The notes beneath the pieces were generated by a model. That model ran no database searches, was not told the DNA's origin, and was given only the letters and a program-made list of their open reading frames with translations. Below are positions 1 through 9,359 of a stretch of DNA of 64,000 nt, one piece after another (position 1 is the first letter of the stretch; the number at the start of each line of letters is the position of its first letter). The position numbers and the translations under genes are program-made. The stretch covers positions 39,913-103,912 of the forward strand of contig NZ_CP047640.1 in the NCBI RefSeq assembly GCF_011046025.1. Direction: 5' to 3'. Source of the DNA: Proteus sp. ZN5 (GTDB lineage: Bacteria > Pseudomonadota > Gammaproteobacteria > Enterobacterales > Enterobacteriaceae).

Positions 1-381
1 ATGTTCAAATGGGGCCAAATCTACATAGCTTTATCGCAATCCAAGCGACGCAGCACCACCAAAGCATAGGTAAAATACAATCTATGCTGAAAGACGTCTT
101 CCAGCTTAACTTCTCAACAGGTGCAATATCTGCGGCGCAAGGACGAGTCACTGAATACTTAGCTGATACTCATACTCAAATTCATGACACAGTAAAAGCA
201 TCTAAACTGATTATGGCTGATGAGACTTCACATCAGCGCAATAATGATAAACGCTGGATGTGGGCCGCACTCAGCAATAACGTAGCCTTTTTCCAAATTA
301 ACAGCGGAAGAAACCAACATGCTGCCAAACGACTACTTGGTGAAGCGGTTTCACACCTTTTAGTGACTGACCAATATTCTG
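1..381 (+). pseudogene. IS66-family transposase (TnpC) internal fragment
   Basis: The reading frame is open from the window edge and encodes about 126 residues typical of the middle of an IS66-family TnpC transposase: a GPNLHS stretch, then a catalytic-domain segment around MADETSHQ, ending at VTDQYSG. The 5' part lies outside the window. Homology stops exactly where an IS5-type terminal repeat begins near 382. A matching C-terminal piece lies on the same strand near 15335-15550, so the gene seems split by later insertions. Non-functional remnant. Confidence 0.75.
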
Positions 382-801
382 GGCGTTGTTGCCTAAATCC
401 ATTGAACCTTTTCCAAGTTCTGCGATCTGATCCTTTGTGATGGCTAGAACGGTGGTGACATGGGTAAAGCAAAAAAGAAGATAACTAACTGGGCGGAGTA
501 CAATAAGGCTCTGTGCAAGCGAGGGTCAGTTACGTTCTGGATAGATGACACCGCCATAGATGCGTGGCAATGCAAAACCCATCATGGCAAGCGTGGTAGA
601 GGCTTTCAGTATTCAGACACAGCGATTGAAACTGCCTTGATGCTCAAGGGTATTTTCTCTCTGCCATTGCGTACACTTCAAGGCTTTATTGACTCGATCT
701 TCGAGTTATTGGATGTTCCGCTGACGTCCCCTGACTACACCTGTATCAGCAAACGCTCGAAGACGGTTCAGATTAAATATCGCAATAAATCTAGAGGAGC
801 T
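382..801 (+). pseudogene. IS5-family element, 5' half (transposase N-terminal half from 460)
   Basis: A terminal repeat starting GGCGTTGTTGCCTAAATC at 382 resembles the end GGCTTTGTTTCCTAAATC of the complete IS5-family element at 18381-19439. A transposase frame starts at 460 (MGKAKKKITNWAEYNKAL) and aligns with that element's transposase through SRGA near 801, where homology stops. The continuation (IRHVAIDSTGLKV) resumes in matching codon phase at about 14502. The gene is therefore split by roughly 13.7 kb of other DNA and is inactive. Confidence 0.8.
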
Positions 802-1674
802 CTCCGACTTTTGGACTTTCTGGCGGTGAATATAAAATGTTCCGTAGATGGGCTGGCCGTCAATGTAATCCACCCTACCCTCTGGATTCCAAAGAATACC
901 GCACACGCCTTCTCTCGGCTTCTTGATTCGATAGCGCAAACGGTAGATTTCTCGCACAGCATGAGTCGTCTCTAGGGTTAAAGACATCGCGACTTTCAAG
1001 AACAGTGGCGCTGCTTCATAGATCTGAAGATAGCTTTCATAATCTAAGTTGTGACGTGCTTTGGTGTAATCCTCTTTCGATAAACGTCTCTGTTTCTTAT
1101 TAAGAACAAAGTTACTCTCTATCGCACTCTCATCAGCCAAATAGGAAAATATCTTTTTCAGATTGCTGATTTTTCCATTTAGCTGTCGATTATTGAGCTC
1201 AGCATAGTATTTACCAATGTGCTCATTGATATGCTGTAACTTCAGCGATTTTGTTAAGCACTTACCCATGTGCTCTTCCAACCTTTCGCAGTCACGTTCT
1301 AAGTTTCTAAAGACGTCTTTAGAGAGCTTCTCTTCCGCTTTGACACGGGCCAACACGACAAGAAGCCAATCCTTTAATGGCTTATTGAACTTATCTCTAC
1401 GCCCTTTTGATATAGCTCTTTGAAATTGGGTTGGCTCATTAAGATCGAAGTCTTGCGTCAGTTCTGGCCTATTTTGCATGTTATAAACATATGCAGCTTG
1501 AATAGCCTCTTGCTCAGTTGTGCCACTAGGGAAAAGTCGTTTAACACCTTCAACTGTTGTAAAGCGAAAACGAAGCTCTCCCCTGTGGCTCATTCGTACA
1601 AGAAATGCTGGGTAGTTAGCCGTTTCTTTGCTTCTTGCTCGACCTACCATTACGACTCCAGAAATCTGACTCAC
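802..1674 (-). pseudogene. Phage-type tyrosine recombinase (integrase), C-terminally truncated
   Basis: The protein has an N-terminal arm-binding-like region, a core-binding segment and the beginning of a catalytic domain (LTLETTHAVREIYRLRY, about residues 230-246, containing the first catalytic-type Arg). The frame runs into the IS5-family remnant near 802, so the expected K, HxxR and Tyr motifs are missing. It starts at 1674 with a 4-nt overlap with the upstream excisionase-like gene, the usual phage or integrative-element arrangement. The broken catalytic domain makes it inactive; the original att site next to its 3' end is also lost. Confidence 0.75.
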
Positions 1675-1859
1675 TCTGAAATTCGATCGGCAGGGTTACC
1701 AACATCCTCGTCTATACAGACTAGGTATCGGCCTGTGGGGGTTCGAGTACCGCCCAGCTTCCCAATTTTTATCCAATTAATGATTGTGGCGCTGCACATA
1801 CCAGATCCAGGATAAAACTCCTCAATGTACTGACTCGGTTTTAAATATCGGATTGCCAT
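1671..1859 (-). CDS. Excisionase-like small DNA-binding protein
   Basis: A protein of about 62 residues starting MAIRYLKPSQYIEEF, chosen over an upstream ATG at 1880 because the core family similarity begins here. It has the short winged-helix layout of lambda-type excisionases (a CSATIINWIKIGKL helix region followed by a TPTGRYLV wing). It directly precedes and overlaps the truncated integrase by ATGA, which supports an int/xis pair. Without the integrase C-terminus it probably no longer serves excision here. Confidence 0.6.
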   Translation of the reverse strand: MAIRYLKPSQYIEEFYPGSGMCSATIINWIKIGKLGGTRTPTGRYLVCIDEDVGNPADRISE

Positions 1860-1880
1860 GTTCTTCTCCTCACATTTCAA

Positions 1881-2256
1881 ATAATGAAAATTGCTTAAGA
1901 AAAACTATGCATGAAATTTTCGGTAAGATTTGTTTTGCGCGGCAATTGACCACAAAAGCAAATGAAGAAGAGATGCGTAAAGTGGCCGATGTCAGTCGCT
2001 ACAGGGTGGACTTATACAATAATAGCAAATCTACAACCAATTGATTTATAAGTTTTTACTAATTAGAGCATTTTCGCATTTAAGACGTCACTTTAAGATA
2101 CGAAATGCTCTATAAATTAATGCAAAACATTAAAAATCAATACCCTACAATTGAGCTTACTACCAACATCGGGCTTTCACCGTTTCTGGACTCCTCAAAT
2201 AGACACCACCCACCTCACCCAACCCATCGCCTTTCTCACTACTCTTTCTTTTTTCT
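1881..2256. other. Intergenic region with an imperfect hairpin
   Basis: No convincing gene is seen. An imperfect inverted repeat (GAGCATTTTCG near 2066 against ACGAAATGCTC near 2102) could form a hairpin of about 47 nt. The stretch separates the int/xis remnant from the AraC remnant and may contain the seam between element DNA and chromosome-like DNA. Confidence 0.35.
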
Positions 2257-2432
2257 CTAACGATAGCGCTTCATGGCCGAGCGGTATTCACTGGGGCTGA
2301 CGCGTTTATACGCTTTAAACTGGCGATTGAAATTGGCTTGGTTTGTATACCCCACCTTATCGCGAATCACATTCACCGGAACGTCGGTATGAGTAAGAAC
2401 AGCGTGTATTCGACACGTGACGCGCTCATTTT
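2257..2432 (-). pseudogene. AraC-family regulator, C-terminal remnant
   Basis: The reverse strand encodes about 58 residues ending VGYTNQANFNRQFKAYKR, then VSPSEYR and a stop at 2257-2259. This is the hallmark second helix-turn-helix of AraC/XylS regulators. The frame is closed upstream by a TGA near 2433 and no N-terminal domain is present. It lies directly before the MerR-type promoter, so only the 3' tail of the gene was retained. Confidence 0.75.
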
Positions 2433-2458
2433 CTTTTCACTTTTTGTTGAAAAGTGGG

Positions 2459-2489
2459 TTGACCTGTCTAAAGCTTCATAGTTTATCGT
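2459..2489 (+). promoter_or_regulatory. MerR-type promoter with a 19-bp spacer
   Basis: TTGACC (2459-2464) and TATCGT (2484-2489) are separated by 19 bp, the elongated spacing typical of MerR-family-controlled promoters. It lies 31 bp upstream of the MerR-domain gene at 2521, consistent with autoregulation. The spacer is only weakly dyad-symmetric. Confidence 0.5.
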
Positions 2490-2520
2490 TCACTTCATCA
2501 ACGCAGAGGATCCCAAGTTC

Positions 2521-3693
2521 ATGTATCAAATTTCAGAGTTAGCGCAGCACGTCGGCTTGAGCCGTTCCACGTTACTCTATTACGAGAAACTGGGACTAAT
2601 TACTGGCCGGCGACAAAGCAATGGCTACCGCATCTATTCGGACCACGATCGACAACGCATCAAACTGTTGCAGCAGTTACAGGCCGGTGGGCTTTCGCTC
2701 AAAGAGTGTCAAGCGTGTTTAGAAGGCAACATCGATAAACCAACGCTAGAAGCAAGGCTTGCGATCCTCGATGCGGCGATCACCGAAAAGCAGTCCGCAA
2801 GAGAGCTTCTCGCCGCCTTACTTGGCAAGAGTTCAATGCGGCCATGGCATCAAAGCGTTGAACAAAGTGCGCCAGCGGCGCATTTAGAGTGGCTAATGAA
2901 ACAAGGGTTTAGCGAAAAAAATGCCTTGAGGTTGAAATGGTTGTCCAAAGACATGAATGAACACGAACAGTACATGATTGATTTTGAGTCGATTTTCCAA
3001 GGCCTCGACAGACTGGGCCCCGGCGATGACGCTGACAGTTTACGCGCTTTGCAAGCACTGCCCCGTCATGACGGTAACTTATTGGAGATTGGCTGCGGTA
3101 AAGGGCCCACCACGCGCTTACTGGCACAGCACACCGCTTTCGACATTACGGCACTGGATAACGATGAATACAGCCTCAGCTGTTTGAAAGAAACCGTGGC
3201 AGGCCATCCATGGGGCCATCGAATCGAAACTTGCTGCGCCAGCATGACCGACATGCCCTTTGCTTCGGCACAATTTGATGTGCTTTGGGCAGAAGGCAGT
3301 GCGTACATCATGGGGGTGCCGCATGCTCTGAAAGCTTGGAAACGCTTTCTAAAACCTGAAGGCTACTTGGTTCTCAGTGATTTAGTGTGGCTGACCCACA
3401 CGCCTGATGCCCAAGCCGAGCAGTTTTGGCAGGTTAATTATCCGGGGATGGTCACCGAGAACCAGCGGCTTAAAGAGGCAAAAGCGGCGGGTTACGAGGT
3501 GGTGGAAAGCTTTCCTCAAAGCGCGCAGGCATGGCGCAACTACTTGGAGCCGCTCAACGCAAAACTGGCGCAACTCAGCGAGGCAACGTTGACCTCTCAA
3601 GCGCTCAACGATTTACGCCGCGAGCTGCACATTCACCAACACTATTTAGGCCAATATGGCTACCACATTTGGGTATTCAAAAATAAAGGTTAA
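2521..3693 (+). CDS. MerR regulator fused to a SAM-dependent methyltransferase
   Basis: A 390-residue protein. Residues 1-70 form a MerR winged helix (MYQISELAQHVGLSRSTLLYY) with a following dimerisation helix to about 115. Residues 180-330 carry a class I methyltransferase fold with the motif I glycine loop LLEIGCGKG near 187. The fusion suggests a ligand-controlled regulator whose effector domain also modifies, or once modified, a small molecule. A GNAT acetyltransferase starts 2 nt downstream, so the two are probably co-transcribed from the 19-bp-spacer promoter. The substrate is unknown. Confidence 0.8.
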   Translation: MYQISELAQHVGLSRSTLLYYEKLGLITGRRQSNGYRIYSDHDRQRIKLLQQLQAGGLSLKECQACLEGNIDKPTLEARLAILDAAITEKQSARELLAALLGKSSMRPWHQSVEQSAPAAHLEWLMKQGFSEKNALRLKWLSKDMNEHEQYMIDFESIFQGLDRLGPGDDADSLRALQALPRHDGNLLEIGCGKGPTTRLLAQHTAFDITALDNDEYSLSCLKETVAGHPWGHRIETCCASMTDMPFASAQFDVLWAEGSAYIMGVPHALKAWKRFLKPEGYLVLSDLVWLTHTPDAQAEQFWQVNYPGMVTENQRLKEAKAAGYEVVESFPQSAQAWRNYLEPLNAKLAQLSEATLTSQALNDLRRELHIHQHYLGQYGYHIWVFKNKG

Positions 3694-3695
3694 TC

Positions 3696-4205
3696 ATGAA
3701 CATCAGACCAGAAACACCTGCTGACATCACCTCGATTGAACAGGTCACTTATCGCGCATTTGAAAACCACCCGCACCACGAACCGGGTGCGAAACCGACG
3801 GAACATCGCATCGTCGCGACACTGCGTGAGGCCGGCGCGCTGTCGCTCTCGCTCATCTGTGAAGACGACACTGGCATCATTGGGCACATCGCGTTCTCTC
3901 CAATTCACATTGATGGTGCCGCATGTGATTGGTACGGATTAGGCCCGGTCTCGGTGGTGCCAGAGCGACAAGGGGAAGGCATCGGTGGCGCGCTGATTCG
4001 TGAATCACTGTCCGTGTTGAAAGCCCAAGGCGCTCAGGGTGTCGTATTGCTTGGCGAACCGCAGTACTACCAACGCTTTGGTTTTCAATCTCAGCCCAAC
4101 CTGACCTACCCTGGCGTGCCTGCGGAATACTTTATGGCGCTGTCGCTGGCAGACGCCATACCCTGTGGTGAGGTAACTTATCACGCCGCATTCTTTACAC
4201 ATTAA
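3696..4205 (+). CDS. GNAT-family N-acetyltransferase
   Basis: A 169-residue single-domain protein with the GNAT acetyl-CoA loop (VPERQGEGIGGALI, about residues 88-101) and the C-terminal YYQRFGF motif of YhbS-type acetyltransferases. It starts 2 nt after the MerR-methyltransferase gene and probably shares its transcript. The family acetylates small molecules or protein amines; the acceptor here cannot be inferred. Confidence 0.85.
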   Translation: MNIRPETPADITSIEQVTYRAFENHPHHEPGAKPTEHRIVATLREAGALSLSLICEDDTGIIGHIAFSPIHIDGAACDWYGLGPVSVVPERQGEGIGGALIRESLSVLKAQGAQGVVLLGEPQYYQRFGFQSQPNLTYPGVPAEYFMALSLADAIPCGEVTYHAAFFTH

Positions 4206-4304
4206 TCGTTCGCTGTAAGCATCAACGAAGGCATGTTTCAGAGCATGTACAAAATTTCAGGGCATCTAACAAATGTCAGGACATACCCCACATATCAAAC
4301 TCGG

Positions 4305-5984
4305 TTACGACGCTACGCGGCGGTACTCACTGTATTGTGCCAGCCAAAACGCCTCATCAATACGTTCCAACAATCGCTCTTCCGTTCTGTCGGGTGCTTT
4401 GCCCTGCGCCACCGCTTGTTTCGCGACCGCCAATGCAATGTGGCGCGACACCGCCTGAATGTCGCTCAATGGTGGCAGCAATCGGTCTCCCCCCGAGCGC
4501 ATCGGCGACATCGACGCCAGCGCGATGCTGGCTTGTTGAAGCATCTCATTGGTGACGCGATTGGCGTTGGCACTGATCACCCCAAGCCCCACACCGGGAA
4601 AGATGTAGCTGTTATTACACTGCACAATCGGATAGCGCTGGCCGTCATACACCACATCATCAAACGGACTGCCGGTGGCTATGATCGCCTTGCCTTGTGT
4701 CCAAGTGACAATATCGGCGGGTGTGGCTTCCACCCGGCTGGTGGGATTAGACAGCGGCATCACTACCGGACGCTCACACCCGTGCGCCATGGCTTCAATC
4801 ACCGTTTGGCTAAACAAACCGGGCACGCCCGTCACGCCAATCAGCACATCCGGTTTCGCCTGCTGCACCACGTCCAGTAAGCTGATCGCTTGGTGGTCAT
4901 CCAACTGCCACTGCGCTCTTAACGAAGATGGCTGCGCCAAATTTTTCTGAAACGGCAGTAAGCTGGTCATACTTTGCTCCAGCAATCCCCAGCGATCCAC
5001 CATATAAATCTGGCTGCGCGCCTGCGCTTCAGGCAACCCTTCCGACACCATTTGTGCGATCACCGCTTCGGCAATTCCGCACCCTGCAGAATCCGCACCA
5101 GCAAACACGATGCGCTGCTTGGAGAGTGGCGTCCCGGTCACATGCGCCGCCGACAACAAGGTGCCCACCGTCACCGACGCCGTACCTTGAATGTCATCGT
5201 TAAAACAGCAGCACTGATCGTGATAACGGTTCAGCAGTGGCATCGCATTGGTTTGCGCAAAATCTTCAAACTGGATCAGTGCATCCGGCCAACGTTGGCC
5301 AATGGCGTTCAGACAATCGTCGACAAACTCATCATACAGCTCACCCGTCACGCGTGGATGACGCCACCCCATGTACATCGGATCAGACAGCAGCGCTGAG
5401 TTGTTGGTGCCGACATCTAAGACAATCGGCAAAGTATGCTCTGGGTTGATCCCGCCACACGCGGTATACAACGCCAACTTGCCAATGGGAATGCCCATCC
5501 CGCCAATGCCCTGATCGCCTAAACCGAGAATGCGTTCGCCGTCAGTAACCACGATCACCTTCACCTCGGTGTTGGGCGCGTTGTTGAGCAGCTCGTCCAA
5601 ATTATCGCGATCGGCGAGACTCAAAAACAAACCGCGATTGCGACGATAGATCTGCGAGAATTTCTGACACGCATCCCCCACCGTCGGCGTGTAGATAATC
5701 GGCATCATCTCTTCAATGTGCTGATTGAGCAGCCGATAGTAGAGCGTTTCGTTGGTGTCTTGAATGTTGCGCAGATAAATGTGTTGATCCATGGGCGACG
5801 CAAATACCGAAAACTGGTCGTACGCACGACTGGCCTGATCGTCGATGGATTCAATATTGGCTGGCAACAACCCCATCAAATTAAAGCTTTTGCGCTCTTC
5901 CAAAGTGAACGCGCTGCCCTTGTTCAACAGCGGCGTATTCAACAACGTGTTGCCCGCTTGGCGAATGAACATCTTCTTAGCCAC
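4305..5984 (-). CDS. maeA: NAD-type malic enzyme (malate dehydrogenase, decarboxylating)
   Basis: About 559 residues, the usual length for large bacterial malic enzymes. It oxidatively decarboxylates malate to pyruvate. Motifs seen: MPIIYTPTVGDACQ (N-terminal catalytic Tyr region), GLGDQGIGGMGIPIGK, a metal and substrate site around FNDDIQGT, and a Rossmann loop FAGADSAGCGIA. The chosen start is GTG at 5984, preceded by AGGAGG at 6-nt spacing; the frame extends further upstream but only over the previous gene. It overlaps the lyase gene by 8 nt, so translation is probably coupled. Third gene of a dicarboxylate operon (transporter, lyase, malic enzyme). Confidence 0.9.
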   Translation of the reverse strand: MAKKMFIRQAGNTLLNTPLLNKGSAFTLEERKSFNLMGLLPANIESIDDQASRAYDQFSVFASPMDQHIYLRNIQDTNETLYYRLLNQHIEEMMPIIYTPTVGDACQKFSQIYRRNRGLFLSLADRDNLDELLNNAPNTEVKVIVVTDGERILGLGDQGIGGMGIPIGKLALYTACGGINPEHTLPIVLDVGTNNSALLSDPMYMGWRHPRVTGELYDEFVDDCLNAIGQRWPDALIQFEDFAQTNAMPLLNRYHDQCCCFNDDIQGTASVTVGTLLSAAHVTGTPLSKQRIVFAGADSAGCGIAEAVIAQMVSEGLPEAQARSQIYMVDRWGLLEQSMTSLLPFQKNLAQPSSLRAQWQLDDHQAISLLDVVQQAKPDVLIGVTGVPGLFSQTVIEAMAHGCERPVVMPLSNPTSRVEATPADIVTWTQGKAIIATGSPFDDVVYDGQRYPIVQCNNSYIFPGVGLGVISANANRVTNEMLQQASIALASMSPMRSGGDRLLPPLSDIQAVSRHIALAVAKQAVAQGKAPDRTEERLLERIDEAFWLAQYSEYRRVAS

Positions 5985-7341
5985 GCACAACCTCCTCGCG
6001 ATACAGCGCGATCGCTTCGTCGATGAGTGCATCGTTGCATCCCAAGTAATGCTTAGGTTCGCACGCGTCCTCAATCTCCTGCGCCGACAAAATCGCCGCC
6101 ACGCATTGGTCTTGTTTTAATACGGCCACCAAGTCGCCCGATGCTGGGGCATTGGCAAGCGCCGCTTTCACTTTGGCGTAGCCTTCTCCGCGCCCCACTT
6201 TTTCTGCCGCTTTCATCATCACCGCCTCCGACATAATGAAACTGCGCGATGCGGAAAAATTCGCTCGCATCTTAGGCGCATCCACAATGAGATTGGCGAT
6301 CAGGCGTTCGGCACGTTCAAGGGACGTGGCCACCGCCAACGACGCTTCAGGCACCAAGCTCCAGTTCAACACGCGCATCGAAGCAGAACGCACATCGTGC
6401 TGGTCCATCAAGTTTGGCGCGCCGCTGGCATACATCCACCCCATGCGTGACAGCGTTTGAATCATGTTCGCCGCCCGTGGGTTGGCTTTGTGTGGCATGG
6501 TGCTGGAGCCTCCGCCCGCTTCGCCTTCACGCACTTCACCCAACGAAGCGCGCCCCATGGTTTCGGTATCGTTGGCGATGCGGCATAACGTGCCATGGAT
6601 GAGGGCGAAAAACTGAATCAACTCGGCAATGTGATCCAAACTGGCGTTGTTGAACCCTTTCGGCTCTTGCAGTGCGAGCCGATGAAACAGACGCTCACGA
6701 ACCACTAACCCTTGTTCACCAATCGACGACAAATTCCCCACCGCGCCGCCATACATGCCGACGGTCACACGCGGATACAGCGCATCCAAACGCGCCACAT
6801 GACGCGTGATTTCTTGCAGGTAACCGCTGACGTGCAGCCCCCACGTGGTGGGCAAGGCATCCATCGCATTGGTGCGAGCGACCATCACGGTGTGCTTGTG
6901 ATCCAACGCCATCTGCGCCAATTGGTCGCCCAGCGAAATCAACTGGCCGCGCACAATATCGAGTGTCTGCTTAATGCGCATCGCCAAGCTGGTATCAAGC
7001 AGATCCTGCGTGGTGCATCCCCAATGGAGATATTTCTTCACCGCATCATCGCCCCGATCGGCCAATTGTTCCACCAGCGGTTTGATCGCCATGCCGACGA
7101 TTTGTGTCTCTTGCGCCAAACGGGGCCAATCGATGTTCTCCACTTGGCACACCTGTTCAATGGCCGCCACCGCAGAGCGGGGAATGATCCCCAGTTCCGC
7201 CTGTACGTTGGCAATCGCAACTTCAAACGTTAACCACGTGCGAATTAAGTTTTCATCAGACCACACCTGCTTCATTTCTGCCTGCGTAAACAGCGGTGAA
7301 TAAAGCATGGAGTCGAAAACGGAAGTATTTGAACCTTGCAT
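5977..7341 (-). CDS. Fumarase/aspartase-superfamily lyase (adenylosuccinate lyase or carboxymuconate cycloisomerase type)
   Basis: A 454-residue protein with the superfamily signature GSSTMPHKANP near residues 277-287 and the HWGCTTQDLLDT region near 107. Members cleave C-N or C-O bonds, often releasing fumarate. Its place between a DcuC-type transporter and malic enzyme suggests a catabolic lyase feeding C4-dicarboxylates to malate and pyruvate rather than a purine enzyme; this is inference. The start at 7341 has AGGA about 9 nt upstream. Eleven nt separate it from the transporter gene. Confidence 0.8.
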   Translation of the reverse strand: MQGSNTSVFDSMLYSPLFTQAEMKQVWSDENLIRTWLTFEVAIANVQAELGIIPRSAVAAIEQVCQVENIDWPRLAQETQIVGMAIKPLVEQLADRGDDAVKKYLHWGCTTQDLLDTSLAMRIKQTLDIVRGQLISLGDQLAQMALDHKHTVMVARTNAMDALPTTWGLHVSGYLQEITRHVARLDALYPRVTVGMYGGAVGNLSSIGEQGLVVRERLFHRLALQEPKGFNNASLDHIAELIQFFALIHGTLCRIANDTETMGRASLGEVREGEAGGGSSTMPHKANPRAANMIQTLSRMGWMYASGAPNLMDQHDVRSASMRVLNWSLVPEASLAVATSLERAERLIANLIVDAPKMRANFSASRSFIMSEAVMMKAAEKVGRGEGYAKVKAALANAPASGDLVAVLKQDQCVAAILSAQEIEDACEPKHYLGCNDALIDEAIALYREEVVRG

Positions 7342-7351
7342 ATCAACTGTC

Positions 7352-8713
7352 CTACGCGCCGATGAATGTGATGAGAAGCACTGTGGCTAAGCCGCCCAGC
7401 ATAGGAATGGTGGTGCGTTTCACCAACTCAATCGGTGGAATACCGGCCACGCCTGCACACGCGATCACCACCCCGGCCACTGGCGAGAATGAGCGGAAAA
7501 TCCCTGCAGAAAGCTGCATCGGCATCGCAATCGCCGCAGTGGCAACACCCACGTTGGCTGCAACGTCTGGCGCGAGGTTGGAGAAGCTAAAGAACGCAGC
7601 GTTGCCCGAACCCGACATCAGCGCGGTCACGCCAATAATCGCCACCAGCATCACCACCATCATGGTGTAACCAAAGCCCAAATGGTCAGCCACGCCGAGC
7701 ATGCCGGAGATAAAGCCAATCGCGCCCAAGCCCACTACAAAGGTTTGCGCCGCAATGATCAGCGACACCACGCTGGCAAACACATCGCCCATTCCTTGCA
7801 AATAGACTTTGAGTGACGCTGCCACCGCCTTGGCATTTTTCGAATACAGGTAATCACACAGCATGGCCACCGCGAGGCTGAAGAATATCGCGGTCACCAC
7901 GTCGATTTTGATCGATGTGATGGCAAATTTACTAAAGGTCAGCAGCAGTACCAACGGCAGTACAGGCAAAATAGCAAACCACAATGGTGCGTCGCGCGAG
8001 GTGTCTTCTTTAGCTTGAAGTTCATAAGAAACACCATTGACTTCATCACGCTTATCAAACCATTTCTGACAAACAAAATGCAGCAGTGCAATCACCAGCG
8101 CCGAACAAATCCCAACGAACAGTTGGTGCTCCACAAAGTACGAGGCCGCATCAATGCCAATCACTTCCGCCGCTTTGTTCGATGCACCAGATGCGGGGCC
8201 TAAATCGAGACATGCCGTGGTCGCAAGCACCGCCGCAACAGAGGCAGGCGTGCAACCAATGCCAACCAACACGGGATAAAGCGCAACCAAAAGGAGCATC
8301 GCCAAACCGACCGCGCTGGGGATAAACACGTTCAAGAACTGGCCGAGAATGTAGGCTAACGCGAGAATGATGTAAGGGTTGTGAATCGCCGACAGCGGTT
8401 TGGTAGCGACTTTAACCAGTGCGTTTGCCGCACCGATATGCCCCATGTATTTGGAGAAGCCACCCACAGCCATGATGATCAACCCCAATTTCGCCAACGT
8501 TGACGATGAGATGCTTTTAATCACAAGGAAGAAATCGACGACCGTGGCACCGGATGTGCTGACGCCTTTCGGCAAAAATTCAGCGCCACCAGCAAGAACG
8601 CCGACCAGCATCATCAAGATACCCGAACCAAACAAGATGGCTTGTGTGTTGTATTTTTTTACGATTAGAAAACCTGCCCCAAATACAATTGGCAGAGCGA
8701 GCAGAGCGACCAT
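7352..8713 (-). CDS. DcuC-family C4-dicarboxylate transporter
   Basis: About 453 residues, strongly hydrophobic throughout with roughly 12 membrane segments, matching the DcuC (anaerobic C4-dicarboxylate uptake or antiport) family in length and in motifs such as GQFLNVFIPSAVGLAMLL and TALMSGSGNAAFF. The start MVALLALPIVFGAG at 8713 has AAGGTG 6 nt upstream and is preferred over the longer frame. First gene of the operon leading into the lyase and malic enzyme. Inner-membrane location is predicted. Confidence 0.85.
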   Translation of the reverse strand: MVALLALPIVFGAGFLIVKKYNTQAILFGSGILMMLVGVLAGGAEFLPKGVSTSGATVVDFFLVIKSISSSTLAKLGLIIMAVGGFSKYMGHIGAANALVKVATKPLSAIHNPYIILALAYILGQFLNVFIPSAVGLAMLLLVALYPVLVGIGCTPASVAAVLATTACLDLGPASGASNKAAEVIGIDAASYFVEHQLFVGICSALVIALLHFVCQKWFDKRDEVNGVSYELQAKEDTSRDAPLWFAILPVLPLVLLLTFSKFAITSIKIDVVTAIFFSLAVAMLCDYLYSKNAKAVAASLKVYLQGMGDVFASVVSLIIAAQTFVVGLGAIGFISGMLGVADHLGFGYTMMVVMLVAIIGVTALMSGSGNAAFFSFSNLAPDVAANVGVATAAIAMPMQLSAGIFRSFSPVAGVVIACAGVAGIPPIELVKRTTIPMLGGLATVLLITFIGA

Positions 8714-8764
8714 AATTTTCACCTTTTTTATAGTATTATGTCGCTTACATCTTATTCCGCCCAT

Positions 8765-9359
8765 GACCTAGACAATATGGGAATTAATTATTCTCTAAAA
8801 AAAGTGTGAAGCGATGGGTATATCATCGCCTCGCGAGCCTATCACTTTTTTATTTACCCCAAATCCTGCGTTTATTTTGAATCAAGAGGTTCAAGTATCA
8901 CATACGATAGCGACATCGATCACACGCTAAAGGAAAAAATCCGTGCTCCATCAGGCATTGAGGCTCGAAAAACAGGGGCAATGGGAATTGTTCTTTCCCA
9001 GTCCCACTGTTTAAAAACCTCGGCAAGCCATTGAAAAAACAACATAAAAACTACTCAATTCGAACCCAACCCGTACTCATGGCGGGAAATGACATTTCTC
9101 ATCGCAGCGAAAAACAAAGGCTGTTCACCGCCAAATATTTATGTGGGTCACATTATTAAACTTCTATTTCTCATTCATATTGGTATTTATTCTCAACACT
9201 CATTTAAAAATGCCACCTGCAATAAATTAACCCATCAAATCCAATTCAATTTTCGACCTTCATCAATATTTCGTTAGGGAAGATTTAATTCCCTTATTCA
9301 TTCATGACGCGCGTTATTACGATGCATTTGTTTCTTATAACAAGCATGGAATACGCATA
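8765..9359. other. Intergenic region between divergent transporter operon and porin
   Basis: About 600 bp without a convincing gene. It must hold the promoters of the dicarboxylate operon (leftward) and the porin (rightward). An ATGTG/CACAT dyad near 9140 is the only short symmetric site noticed. No clear -35/-10 pair or CRP-consensus site could be assigned. Confidence 0.35.

Noticed and set aside
1784..2044. 86-codon plus-strand frame near the xis gene
   Set aside because: It starts antisense to xis, continues into AT-rich intergenic DNA and resembles no family.
4233..4880. 215-codon plus-strand frame opposite malic enzyme
   Set aside because: Arg/His-rich composition typical of an antisense shadow; the minus-strand malic enzyme is well supported.
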